Shown here piece by piece: positions 44,499 to 52,886 of a stretch of DNA of 64,000 bases. The position numbers and the translations under genes were made by a program. Within the stretch, counting starts at the first letter, position 1. The number at the start of each line of letters is the position of its first letter. The DNA is from an uncultured Shimia sp. (GTDB lineage: Bacteria; Pseudomonadota; Alphaproteobacteria; Rhodobacterales; Rhodobacteraceae): contig NZ_CANLRL010000009.1 in NCBI RefSeq assembly GCF_947493595.1, positions 62,001 through 126,000 on the forward strand. Direction: 5' to 3'. The notes beneath the pieces were generated by a model. It made no database searches, had not been told where the DNA came from, and saw only the letters and a list, made by a program, of their open reading frames with translations.

Positions 44499-45677
44499 AT
44501 GAGCACCAAAAACCGCACCTCCTTGGCAACCCGCGTCATCCATGCCGGTCATGAGCCCGACCCTGCCACCGGTGCGGTGGTGCCCCCTCTCTACACGGCC
44601 ACAACCTACGTGCAGGACGGTATCGGAAAAAACCGAGGCTATGATTATTCCCGATCTGGCAACCCAACTCGGCAGCGGGTGGAAAGCTGCCTTGCGGATC
44701 TTGAAAACGCGGAGGCGGCTTTTGTGTTCCCGTCCGGCCTCTCTGCTGCGTCAACCATGCTGGCAACGCTGAAGCCGGGCGCCAAGATCGTCGCGCACGA
44801 AGATCTCTATGGAGGTGTTTATCGACTGTTGGCCCAGGTTGGTCCTGCGATGGCTGGATATGATGTTGAACTGGTTGATTTTTCCGACGCGGAAGCTTTG
44901 AGGGCAGTGGCTCAGGGTGCCAATCTGATGTGGTTTGAGACGCCGTCCAACCCGCTGTTAAAAATTGTAGATTTACAGGCGGTGGCCCAAATCGCGCGCG
45001 ACGTAGGGGCGGTGACGGTGTGTGACAGTACCTTTGCGTCGCCTTGCGGTCAGTTGCCATTGGATCATGGCGTTGATGTGGTGATGCATTCCGCCACCAA
45101 ATTTCTTGGCGGGCATTCGGACCTGTTGGGTGGGGTGCTGTCGGTGTCGGAAAGGGCACCGGAAGGCCTGGCGGGACGTGTTGGTTATCTGCAAAACGCG
45201 CTTGGCGCGGTGATGAGCCCAAGCGATTGTGCACTGCTTCTGCGGTCTTTGCGCACGCTGGCTCTTCGGGTTGAACGACAGGCGTCTTCGGCAGCGTTTA
45301 TTGCTGAAAAACTGTCTCAAAACGCAAGTGCTTACGGGATTTCTCAAGTGGTTTATCCCGGCTTGGAAACCCATCGGGGCCATGCCATCGCTGCACAGCA
45401 GATGGCAAACTTTGGCGCGCTGATTTCATTGCGATTGGAGGGCGGGCTTGACCGGGTGGAGCGTGTGCTGACGTCGACACGTTTGTTCCACTTCGCGGTC
45501 AGTCTTGGCAGTGTAGAAAGCCTGATTCAGCATCCCGCATCCTTGACCCACGCGGCAGTGGCCGAAGAGCATCGGGAGAAAATCAGCATCGGTGATGATC
45601 TCATTCGCTTGTCGGTCGGGTGCGAGGATCCTGATGATTTGGTCGCTGATTTGGATGCGGCTTTGCGGACTGCTTGA
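44499..45677 (+). CDS. Trans-sulfuration-type PLP enzyme (cystathionine gamma-synthase / beta-lyase family)
   Basis: The 392-residue fold-type I PLP enzyme of the Cys/Met metabolism family has VVPPLYTATTYV, YDYSRSGNPTRQRVESCLADLENAEAAFVFPSGLSA, ETPSNPLLKIVDL and the PLP lysine in MHSATKFLGGHSDLLGG. It could be a cystathionine gamma-synthase, cystathionine beta- or gamma-lyase, or methionine gamma-lyase; these are hard to separate by eye. The ATG at 44499 follows CAGAGAGA. It stands alone between divergent DUF484 and the convergent acyl-CoA synthetase gene, with a strong dyad after it. Confidence 0.85.
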   Translation: MSTKNRTSLATRVIHAGHEPDPATGAVVPPLYTATTYVQDGIGKNRGYDYSRSGNPTRQRVESCLADLENAEAAFVFPSGLSAASTMLATLKPGAKIVAHEDLYGGVYRLLAQVGPAMAGYDVELVDFSDAEALRAVAQGANLMWFETPSNPLLKIVDLQAVAQIARDVGAVTVCDSTFASPCGQLPLDHGVDVVMHSATKFLGGHSDLLGGVLSVSERAPEGLAGRVGYLQNALGAVMSPSDCALLLRSLRTLALRVERQASSAAFIAEKLSQNASAYGISQVVYPGLETHRGHAIAAQQMANFGALISLRLEGGLDRVERVLTSTRLFHFAVSLGSVESLIQHPASLTHAAVAEEHREKISIGDDLIRLSVGCEDPDDLVADLDAALRTA

Positions 45678-45690
45678 TTTCCCATCTTTG

Positions 45691-45723
45691 ATCAAGGCGA
45701 GGGTTGGTGCCTCTCGCCTTGAT
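45691..45723. terminator. Strong inverted repeat between convergent genes
   Basis: ATCAAGGCGAG (45691-45701) pairs exactly with CTCGCCTTGAT (45713-45723), an 11 bp perfect stem with an 11-base loop. There is no long T-tract. It probably ends transcription of the PLP gene and perhaps also of the facing acyl-CoA synthetase gene. Confidence 0.6.
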
Positions 45724-45770
45724 AAGATTGCTTGGATGTTGAGGTCAGCGATGGCGATTGCCAAGCACCC

Positions 45771-47399
45771 CTACAGGCTCTTGGCTTTTTCGCGCAGGGC
45801 AAACTTTTGAATCTTGCCTGTAGAGGTTTTAGGCAATTCGCCAAATACCACTTTCTTTGGGGTTTTGAATCCTGCAAGGTGTTCTCGTGCAAAAGAAATC
45901 ACCTCTTTCTCCTCTGCCGTTTGACCGTCCAAGAGTTCGACAAAGGCACAGGGAATTTCGCCCCATTTCTCGTCTGATTTGGCCACAACCGCTGCAAGGT
46001 TCACTGCAGGGTGATGCATCAGCACACCTTCGACTTCCACAGAGCTGATGTTCTCTCCACCAGAGATGATGATGTCTTTGGCGCGATCGGTGATTTGTAC
46101 GTAGCTGTCGGGATGCTGTACCGCGATGTCGCCAGAATGGAAGTAGCCGCCGGCAAAGGCTTCTTTGGTGGCTTCGGGATTTTTCAAATAGCCTTTCATA
46201 ACCGCATTGCCGCGGATCATGATCTCGCCATCTGCGGCACCATCCATAGGAATTTGCGCCATTTTGTCGTCAAGAACAGTGATGTCGTCCATGAAGGGCA
46301 TCGCCACACCCTGGCGGGCTTTGATCGCGGCGCGGTCATGGCCTTCTAGGTCGTCCCAGCGGGTGTCATCCCACAGGCATTCTGTGGCCGGACCATAGAC
46401 TTCGGTCAGGCCATAGACTTGCGTGATGTGAAAACCCATCGGTTCGATCTTGGCCAAAGTGGCCGGCGCAGGGGGGGCGCCAGCGGTGAAGACTTCGACA
46501 ACGTGATCAAACGCTCGGCGCTGCTCTTCCGGCGCATTGACCAGCATATTCAACACGATAGGGGCGCCACCAAAGTGGGTCACGCCCTCATCTGCAATTG
46601 CGTTGAAAATCGCCTGCGCTGTGATGTCCCGACAGCAGACAATGGTGCCACCCACCATCGGCATCATCCACGTGTGGCACCAGCCGTTGCAATGAAACAG
46701 GGGCACAATGGTCAGGTAGACTGGGTGCAATGTCATGCGCCAGCTCAGCACTTGTCCCATGGCGTTCAGATAGGCGCCACGGTGGTGGTACACCACGCCC
46801 TTGGGCTTGCCTGTCGTGCCTGAAGTGTAGTTGAGCGCGATGCTCTCCCATTCGTCTTGTGGCATGATCCAGTCAAACACAGGGTCGCCTTGCGCCAATA
46901 GGTCTTCATAGGTCTGGTGCCGTCCGGTGGCCGGAAAACCTGCCTCCGGGGCTGCCACCTCGATCAGCGTGGGGGCGGGGGTGGTCATCGCGGCGCAAGC
47001 GGCCTCGGCAAGCTCGAGGAACGCGCTATCGACCAAAACCACTTTGGCTTCCCCGTGTTCAAAGATGTAGGTCACCGTCGCGATATCAAGGCGAATGTTG
47101 ATCGCGTTCAGTACGGCGCCGCAGGCAGGCACGCCAAAATGCGCCTCACATGCGGCCGGCGTGTTGGGCAGAAGCGCAGCAACCACGTTGCCAGGTTTCA
47201 CACCCAAACTGACGAGGCCGCTGGCCAGCTGGCTGCATCGTGCGTGATACTCCCGATAGGTGCGGCGAATCTCTCCATCTACCAGGGCGAGGCGGTCTGG
47301 AAAGATTTTTGCCGCACGCTTCAGCCCCGACAGGGGGGACAAGGGTACATAATTTGCCGCGCATTTTTCCAAACCAGTTTCATCAGACATCCAACCCAT
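45771..47399 (-). CDS. AMP-forming acyl-CoA synthetase
   Basis: The 542-residue protein activates a carboxylate to its CoA thioester using ATP. The AMP-binding signature NYTSGTTGKPKGVVYHH lies near 195, GLTEVYGPATE near 330, GEIMIRGNAVMKGYL and HSGDIAVQHPDSYVQITDRAKDIIISGGENISSVEVE near 430-470, and the catalytic lysine in KTSTGKIQKF near the end. It resembles medium-chain/fatty acyl ligases and DmdB (methylmercaptopropionyl-CoA ligase) of roseobacters, and the exact substrate is not decided by the sequence. GGGAGGG precedes the start at 47399. Beta-oxidation genes lie downstream of the next gene on the same strand. Confidence 0.9.
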   Translation of the reverse strand: MGWMSDETGLEKCAANYVPLSPLSGLKRAAKIFPDRLALVDGEIRRTYREYHARCSQLASGLVSLGVKPGNVVAALLPNTPAACEAHFGVPACGAVLNAINIRLDIATVTYIFEHGEAKVVLVDSAFLELAEAACAAMTTPAPTLIEVAAPEAGFPATGRHQTYEDLLAQGDPVFDWIMPQDEWESIALNYTSGTTGKPKGVVYHHRGAYLNAMGQVLSWRMTLHPVYLTIVPLFHCNGWCHTWMMPMVGGTIVCCRDITAQAIFNAIADEGVTHFGGAPIVLNMLVNAPEEQRRAFDHVVEVFTAGAPPAPATLAKIEPMGFHITQVYGLTEVYGPATECLWDDTRWDDLEGHDRAAIKARQGVAMPFMDDITVLDDKMAQIPMDGAADGEIMIRGNAVMKGYLKNPEATKEAFAGGYFHSGDIAVQHPDSYVQITDRAKDIIISGGENISSVEVEGVLMHHPAVNLAAVVAKSDEKWGEIPCAFVELLDGQTAEEKEVISFAREHLAGFKTPKKVVFGELPKTSTGKIQKFALREKAKSL

Positions 47400-47733
47400 C
47401 GGCGAACCCTCCCATTAAATGCTGGATGCAATCTTGCGGATGTCGTTTCAAAAGGGAAGACGGTAATAATACGCACGCCTTAGTTGGTATTCTTGAAACA
47501 ATCATGCGTTTCGGGGGCTGTTTCCAAGGTCTGGCGCAGCGCTGCGGCAAAGGTAATGGCAAGCGGGCGCTGTTTCAAATTTCATTCAGTTTGAGCCTTC
47601 TCTCAGTTGAACTAAATGCAGAACAGCCTGCTGAGATTGTTTACGAATTGTAGAGGCTGGCACCAAACAATCGGACCTGCGGTTCAAAAACAATGAAGAG
47701 CCGTATGACTATTTGGATGGGGCCGAATACTCG
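47400..47733. other. Gap before the Hint gene
   Basis: No complete gene is seen. From about 47635 the Hint frame is open and reads like coding sequence (EAGTKQSDLRFKNEEPYDY) but has no usual start codon, so either the Hint gene starts later or its 5' end has been lost or uses an unusual start. Confidence 0.45.
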
Positions 47734-48411
47734 ATGGAACATATGGTGGGAACACTTCGTGACAAAGCCCGGTTGGCTTTGGCGGCCAGGCGCCGCCAAT
47801 CCAACCTGCGGCCGGTGATCACAACCACGGGATGTGGGTTTGTGGGAGGCACCCGTGTGGTCACGCCGGGTGGCTGGGCCACTGTAGACAGCTTGCATGT
47901 CGGCGACGAAGTCCTCACATTTGACGCTGGGTTTCAGCGTGTCACCGCTTTGGCGACAGATCCGATCTTCAGGCACGACCACGTGACCCCGCGCCAGCTT
48001 TGGCCGATTTTTGTCCCCGCCGGCGCCTTGGAGAATCGGCGAAATCTCTTGGTGCAACCGGGGGAAGGGGTTCTCGTCGAAAGCCCGTCGGTACGCGACA
48101 AATGGGGCGATCCCTATTCTGTCATCCCTGGCGCAGCTTTGGACGTATTGAGCGGCACCTACCGCGTGGAACCAACCACGCCGCTTAAGGCTATCCTGCC
48201 GGTATTTGCTGATGATCAGATGGTGTTTGTCAACGGCGGGGCACTGTTGTTTTCCCAGTGCATTTGGGGCGTACGTGCCGGTGTGCGGCCCCGTTTTGGT
48301 CGGGCGGCGAACTACAACATGGTGCCGGTGCAAACAGCTATGACCATGCTGGAAAGCGGCGCGGTGCGGAATGTGTCTGTGAAGCCAGAGATGATGCTAG
48401 CCGCAGCGTAG
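47734..48411 (+). CDS. Hint (hedgehog/intein) domain protein
   Basis: The 225-residue protein carries a Hint_2-type fold: CGFVGGTRVVTPGGWATVDSLHVGDEVLTFDAGFQRV at about 34-70, then LVQPGEGVLVESPSVRDKWGDPYSVIPGAAL. Such proteins occur widely in Rhodobacterales, where the Hint part is thought to process itself or a partner. The usual CFxxGT start of the domain is altered to CGFVGGT, so self-cleavage is uncertain. No final His-Asn pair is visible, so intein-like splicing is unlikely. The start is uncertain (ATG at 47734 or 47743, TTG at 47713). It is convergent with the fadB-like gene. Confidence 0.7.
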   Translation: MEHMVGTLRDKARLALAARRRQSNLRPVITTTGCGFVGGTRVVTPGGWATVDSLHVGDEVLTFDAGFQRVTALATDPIFRHDHVTPRQLWPIFVPAGALENRRNLLVQPGEGVLVESPSVRDKWGDPYSVIPGAALDVLSGTYRVEPTTPLKAILPVFADDQMVFVNGGALLFSQCIWGVRAGVRPRFGRAANYNMVPVQTAMTMLESGAVRNVSVKPEMMLAAA

Positions 48412-48425
48412 AAAATTCACAAAAT

Positions 48426-48464
48426 AAAACGCCCGGCAGCATAGGCTACCGGGCGTTTTGTGTT
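48426..48464. terminator. Bidirectional terminator between Hint gene and fadB
   Basis: AAAACGCCCGG (48426-48436) pairs exactly with CCGGGCGTTTT (48449-48459), with A-rich and T-rich flanks on both sides. It serves both convergent genes. Confidence 0.92.
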
Positions 48465-48477
48465 TAAAATGATGCGT

Positions 48478-50676
48478 TTAGGCTGCCGCTTTGGCCTTTG
48501 GACCAAAGCGGCCATAGAAGGTCTCACCTTTGTCTGCCATCTCACGCAGTAGTGCTGGGCAGGCAAACCGATCGCCAAATTTCTCGGCCAGTTGGTCACA
48601 GCGTTCTGCAGCCCAGGCGGCACCAACGATGTCGAGCCAGCTGAATGGCCCGCCGGACCAAGGCATGAAGCCCCAACCCAGGATTGCGCCCACGTCACCT
48701 TCACGGATGTCTTCCAACACGCCCGCTTCCAGCGCCCGCACGGCTTCCAGAACTTGCGCAAAGATCAGGCGATGCTGCACTTCGATCAGATCAGGCTGTT
48801 CGTCCAGAAGCGGAAACTTCTCGTTGAAGCCGGTCCAGTAGTCGCCGCGTTTGCCTTTTTCATCATAGTCAAAGAAGCCAGCTTTTGCCTTTCGGCCCAA
48901 ACGGCCCTCTTCGACCATCCAGAAGGTCACGTCATCCGCAACGGAGGCCGGATAGGCATCCCCCATGGCTGCTTTCGTGGCTTTGGCAATCTTTGCCCCC
49001 AGATCCAGCGAGGTCTCATCCACCAACTGAATTGGCCCCACCGGGAAGCCCAGCAACTGTGCTGCGTGGTCCAGCAACGGACGGCCGACACCTTCACCCG
49101 CCATCATCACGCCTTCGTTGATGTAAGGAATGATACAACGGTTGGCGTAGAAGAAGCGCTCATCGTTCACAACGATCGGCGTCTTGCGGATCTGACGCAC
49201 ATAGTCGAGCGCTTTGGCCACCGCACGGTCGCCGGTTTCCTTGCCTTTGATGATTTCCACCAGCGCCATTTTCTCCACTGGGGAGAAGAAGTGGATGCCG
49301 ATGAACTGCTCTTTGCGCACCGAGGCCTCCGCCAAACCAGTGATCGGCAGTGTCGAGGTGTTGGAGGCAAAGATCGCATCCTCAGGGATGATCGCTTCGA
49401 CTTTCTTGGTCATCTCGGCTTTCACACCGACATCTTCGAACACCGCTTCGATGATCAGGTCGACATCGGACAGATTGTTCAGATCAGTGGTGGCGTTGAT
49501 GCGGCCCAACATGGCCTCTTTTTTTTCTGCCGTGACCTTGCCGCGCTTGATGCCCTTGTCGAGATAGGTCTCGGAGTAGGCTTTGCCGCGATCTGCCGCT
49601 TCTTGGTTGGTGTCGATTAGCACAACATCCATACCGGCCTGTGCGGACACCAGCGCGATGCCTGCACCCATCATGCCTGCGCCCAGAACGCCGACTTTTT
49701 TGACGGACTGATCCGGCACGTCCGGGCGGTTTGCTCCTTTTTCCAGCGCTTCTTTGTTGATGAACAGAGACTGGATCATCGCCGAAGACGACGGGTTCAT
49801 CAGCACGTTCACGAACCAGCGTGCTTCGATCTTCAGCGCGGTGTCAAACGGCACCTGTGCACCTTCGTAGGCGGCAGACAGCAGCGCTTTGGCCGCTGGG
49901 TACACGCCCCATGTGTTGCCGTTCACCATGGCCGACGCGCCTGCGTAGGTCATGAAACCCGCTGGGTGATACGGCTCACCACCTGGCATTTTGTAGCCTT
50001 TGGCATCCCAAGGCTTCAGGATGTCTTTGTCTGTAGCCGACAACACCCATTCGGTTGCGGCTGCAACAGGATCGTCCACCACTTCATGGATGATGCCCGC
50101 GGATTTGGCTTTCTTCGGATCGACCATCTTGCCTTGCAGCAGGAACGGCGAGGCCGCCATGGCGCCCATCATGCGAATAAAGCGCGTGGTGCCGCCCATG
50201 CCCGGGAAGATGCCAACCATGATTTCCGGCAGGCCAATTTTTGCCTTTGGGTTGTCAGCGGCAAAGATGCGGTGGGTTGCCAACGGCAGTTCCAGACCAA
50301 TCCCAAGCGCGGTGCCGGGCAGGGCAGAAGCGATGGGCTTGCCGCCTTTGTTGGTCTTTGGGTCCATACCCGCGCGCTCGATTTTGCGCAGGAACTTGTG
50401 GCCCATCATAGTGAAGTCAAACAGCGCTTGCGCAGGCTCGTCGCCAGCATCCGCACGGATGGAGCCAAGCACGTTCAGGTCCATGCCGCCGGCAAATGTG
50501 TCTTTGCCAGAGGTAATTACCGCGCCTTTGATGTCGTCGTTGCCCAGCACTTCGTCAATGCAAGCTTCCAAGTCGCCAAAAGCCTCACGGCTCAGCACGT
50601 TCATTGATTTGGACTTCACGTCCCATGTGATGATGGCGACACCGTTGTCGCCGACTTTCATTGTGAAATCAGTCAT
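48478..50676 (-). CDS. fadB: Fatty acid oxidation multifunctional protein (enoyl-CoA hydratase / 3-hydroxyacyl-CoA dehydrogenase)
   Basis: The 732-residue fusion does the two middle steps of beta-oxidation. The N-terminal crotonase domain (about 1-200) has FAGGMDLNVLG, GTALGIGLELPLATHR and the catalytic Glu region GLPEIMVGIFPGMGGTTR. The NAD domain begins with VGVLGAGMMGAGIALVSAQAGMDVVLID at about 320 and carries HFFSPVEKM and the substrate residues after it. Some would name it FadJ; the two are not separated by eye. It is last in a tight merR-fadE-x-gst-fadA-fadB unit, 24 bp after fadA. Confidence 0.95.
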   Translation of the reverse strand: MTDFTMKVGDNGVAIITWDVKSKSMNVLSREAFGDLEACIDEVLGNDDIKGAVITSGKDTFAGGMDLNVLGSIRADAGDEPAQALFDFTMMGHKFLRKIERAGMDPKTNKGGKPIASALPGTALGIGLELPLATHRIFAADNPKAKIGLPEIMVGIFPGMGGTTRFIRMMGAMAASPFLLQGKMVDPKKAKSAGIIHEVVDDPVAAATEWVLSATDKDILKPWDAKGYKMPGGEPYHPAGFMTYAGASAMVNGNTWGVYPAAKALLSAAYEGAQVPFDTALKIEARWFVNVLMNPSSSAMIQSLFINKEALEKGANRPDVPDQSVKKVGVLGAGMMGAGIALVSAQAGMDVVLIDTNQEAADRGKAYSETYLDKGIKRGKVTAEKKEAMLGRINATTDLNNLSDVDLIIEAVFEDVGVKAEMTKKVEAIIPEDAIFASNTSTLPITGLAEASVRKEQFIGIHFFSPVEKMALVEIIKGKETGDRAVAKALDYVRQIRKTPIVVNDERFFYANRCIIPYINEGVMMAGEGVGRPLLDHAAQLLGFPVGPIQLVDETSLDLGAKIAKATKAAMGDAYPASVADDVTFWMVEEGRLGRKAKAGFFDYDEKGKRGDYWTGFNEKFPLLDEQPDLIEVQHRLIFAQVLEAVRALEAGVLEDIREGDVGAILGWGFMPWSGGPFSWLDIVGAAWAAERCDQLAEKFGDRFACPALLREMADKGETFYGRFGPKAKAAA

Positions 50677-50700
50677 GTCTCTTATCCTAATGTCAGCCGG

Positions 50701-51912
50701 TTACACGCGTTCGATGATGGTGGCCGCGCCCATGCCGGACGCGATGCAGAGGGTGGCCAGGCCGGTTTCTTTGTCCTGACGCTCCAGCTCGTCCAGCAAT
50801 GTGCCGATGATGATCGCGCCGGTGGCGCCCAGTGGGTGACCCATCGCGATGGAGCCGCCGTTCACGTTTACCAGCGCCGGATCAACGTCAAACGCCTGCT
50901 GGAAACGCATCACCACCGAAGCGAAGGCTTCGTTGACCTCAAACAGGTCGATGTCAGAGATCGCCATGCCTGCGTCTTTCAGGATCTTCTGTGTCGCAGG
51001 GACCGGACCGGTCAGCATGATGGTTGGGTCCAGACCAATTTTGCAGGTCTGTTTGATCACCGCACGTGGCTTAATGCCGTATTTCTCACCAAACTCTTTG
51101 TTGCCGATCAGTACGCCAGCAGAGCCATCCACGATACCGGAAGAGTTACCGGCGTGGTGGATGTGGTTGATCTTCTCAAGGTGGGGGTACTTCATGATCG
51201 CCAGCTTGTCGAAACCGGGCATCACTTCGCCCTGTTCCTTAAACGCAGGCTTCAGGCCACCGAGGGATTGCATGTCGGTGCCCGGACGCATGTACTCGTC
51301 GCGATCCAGAATGGTCAGGCCGTTGATGTCCTTGACCGCCACGATGGACTTATCAAACCGGCCTTCCTCCCACGCCATTGCGGCGCGGCGTTGGGATTCT
51401 ACGGCCAATTGGTCCGCTTGATCACGGGTGAAACCGTACTCAGTCGCAATGATGTCGGCGGAAATGCCCTGTGGGACAAAATACATGTCCATAGCGACAG
51501 ATGGATCTACGGCAATTGCGGCCCCGTCAGAGCCCATCGGCACGCGGCCCATCATTTCAACGCCGCCAGCGATGTATGCATCGCCTGCGCCGCCTTTGAC
51601 CTGGTTCGCCGCGAGGTTCACAGCTTCCATGCCAGACGCGCAGAAGCGGTTGATCGAGAGGCCTGGAATGATTTCGTCCAGATCGGAAGCGAGTACAGCG
51701 GTCCGCGCCAAGCAGCCGCCTTGCTCTTTCACTTGGGTCACGTTGCCCCAGATCACGTCTTCAACGGCGTGGCCTTCCAGGCCGTTGCGCTCTTTCAGGC
51801 TGTTCAAAACAGTCTTGGACAGGGCAACGGAGGTCACCTCGTGCAGGCTGCCATCTTTGCGGCCTTTGCCGCGCGGCGTGCGCACGGCGTCATAGATATA
51901 GGCTTCGGTCAT
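50701..51912 (-). CDS. fadA: Acetyl-CoA C-acyltransferase (3-ketoacyl-CoA thiolase)
   Basis: The thiolase cleaves 3-ketoacyl-CoA with CoA in the last step of beta-oxidation. The 403-residue protein has the nucleophile Cys91 in INRFCASGMEAV, NEAFASVVMRF, GGSIAMGHPLGATGA and the second Cys in LCIASGMGAA. The partner of the multifunctional protein is encoded 24 bp downstream, so the two probably form the trifunctional complex. Confidence 0.95.
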   Translation of the reverse strand: MTEAYIYDAVRTPRGKGRKDGSLHEVTSVALSKTVLNSLKERNGLEGHAVEDVIWGNVTQVKEQGGCLARTAVLASDLDEIIPGLSINRFCASGMEAVNLAANQVKGGAGDAYIAGGVEMMGRVPMGSDGAAIAVDPSVAMDMYFVPQGISADIIATEYGFTRDQADQLAVESQRRAAMAWEEGRFDKSIVAVKDINGLTILDRDEYMRPGTDMQSLGGLKPAFKEQGEVMPGFDKLAIMKYPHLEKINHIHHAGNSSGIVDGSAGVLIGNKEFGEKYGIKPRAVIKQTCKIGLDPTIMLTGPVPATQKILKDAGMAISDIDLFEVNEAFASVVMRFQQAFDVDPALVNVNGGSIAMGHPLGATGAIIIGTLLDELERQDKETGLATLCIASGMGAATIIERV

Positions 51913-51937
51913 TGTGGTCTCCTATTATCAGGCGAGA

Positions 51938-52576
51938 TCAGGCGCGGTCCGCAGGGGAACCGGGCATCAGGTCGTAGGGGTGTTTCCACCCCGGCGTTTG
52001 CGAAATATTGGATAGCCAGCGGTCAATGTTGGACCATTCGGCACGGTCAAAGCCAAAGGGCTCTGGATAGTAGAGGTAGGAACAGCAGGTCAGGTCCGCG
52101 TTGGTCAGGCTGTCGCCCACAATCCAGTCACGTCCCTCAAGATGTTTGTTCAGAATGTCATAGGCGCCTTTGAGACGGCCTTGATTGAAGGCAATCACCT
52201 CTTTGGGCTGTTTGTCTTCGGGCATGAAGTTGATCAGGAAGCGGGTCATGCCTGCAAACGAACTGAGCTTGTGGTTATCCCAGAATTGCCAACGCAGAAT
52301 TTCGCGGCGTTCATCGTTGTCGCGCCCCGCAAATTTCCCGGTTTTCTCGGAAATGTAATCCTGAATGACCGAGGACTGTGTCAGGCTAAAGTCGCCATCC
52401 ACAAGCACCGGCGCTTCACCCATCTCATTTACGTTCTGGCGGTATTCATCGGAGCGGGTTTCGCCTGCAAAGAAGTCCACCTTCACGGGCTCCCATTCGA
52501 GACCGGAAAGTTCCAATGCCAGAGCAGCTTTGTAGGAATGGCCACTTTCCCCAAAACAGTAGAGTTTGATTGTCAT
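51938..52576 (-). CDS. Glutathione S-transferase family protein
   Basis: The 212-residue protein has a thioredoxin-like N-terminal domain (MTIKLYCFGESGHSYKAALALELSG, with a Ser/His-rich active-site start, and MGEAPVLVDGDFSLTQSSVIQDYI) and an all-helical C-terminal domain ending DRWLSNISQTPGWKHPYDL. The glutathione-dependent reaction is unknown. It lies between fadE and fadA in a beta-oxidation operon, so a role in handling reactive acyl-CoA products is possible. GGGGAGGA precedes the ATG at 52576. Confidence 0.88.
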   Translation of the reverse strand: MTIKLYCFGESGHSYKAALALELSGLEWEPVKVDFFAGETRSDEYRQNVNEMGEAPVLVDGDFSLTQSSVIQDYISEKTGKFAGRDNDERREILRWQFWDNHKLSSFAGMTRFLINFMPEDKQPKEVIAFNQGRLKGAYDILNKHLEGRDWIVGDSLTNADLTCCSYLYYPEPFGFDRAEWSNIDRWLSNISQTPGWKHPYDLMPGSPADRA

Positions 52577-52613
52577 GCCGTCCTCCCCTTGGCAAATGTC
52601 TGCGCGGGCTTGA

Positions 52614-52826
52614 TCACCGTTTGCGGTCATCCAAAGTCGCGTTGAACTGGCGCAAGCGATGCGCCAGTTGGTCGTCGTCTGTTACAGCGTCGAAGTTCTC
52701 AAACAGAAACGAGAGCGCCTCACCTTCGTCCAGACCGGCCTCCGTCGCAAAACTGCGTAGCTTACGATACCCATCCTCTGTCATCGCAACAGGGAAACGG
52801 CGGGTCAGTCGAAAACGTTTGGGCAT
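52614..52826 (-). CDS. Small conserved basic protein, RHH-like (unknown function)
   Basis: The 70-residue protein begins MPKRFRLTRRFPVAMTEDGYRKLRSFATEAGLDEGEALSFLFENF. A short strand followed by two helices, with basic residues at the N-terminus, resembles ribbon-helix-helix DNA-binding proteins, but this is a fold-level guess. GGAGGACAG precedes the ATG. It lies between fadE and gst in the fad operon, with gaps of 60 and 37 bp. A C-terminal helix with HRLRQFNATLDDRKR follows. Confidence 0.7.
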   Translation of the reverse strand: MPKRFRLTRRFPVAMTEDGYRKLRSFATEAGLDEGEALSFLFENFDAVTDDDQLAHRLRQFNATLDDRKR

Positions 52827-52886
52827 CTGTCCTCCATTACGACGCCGGTACACGAGTGGAGGGCGGGGAGGCCCCGCCCAACCGGA

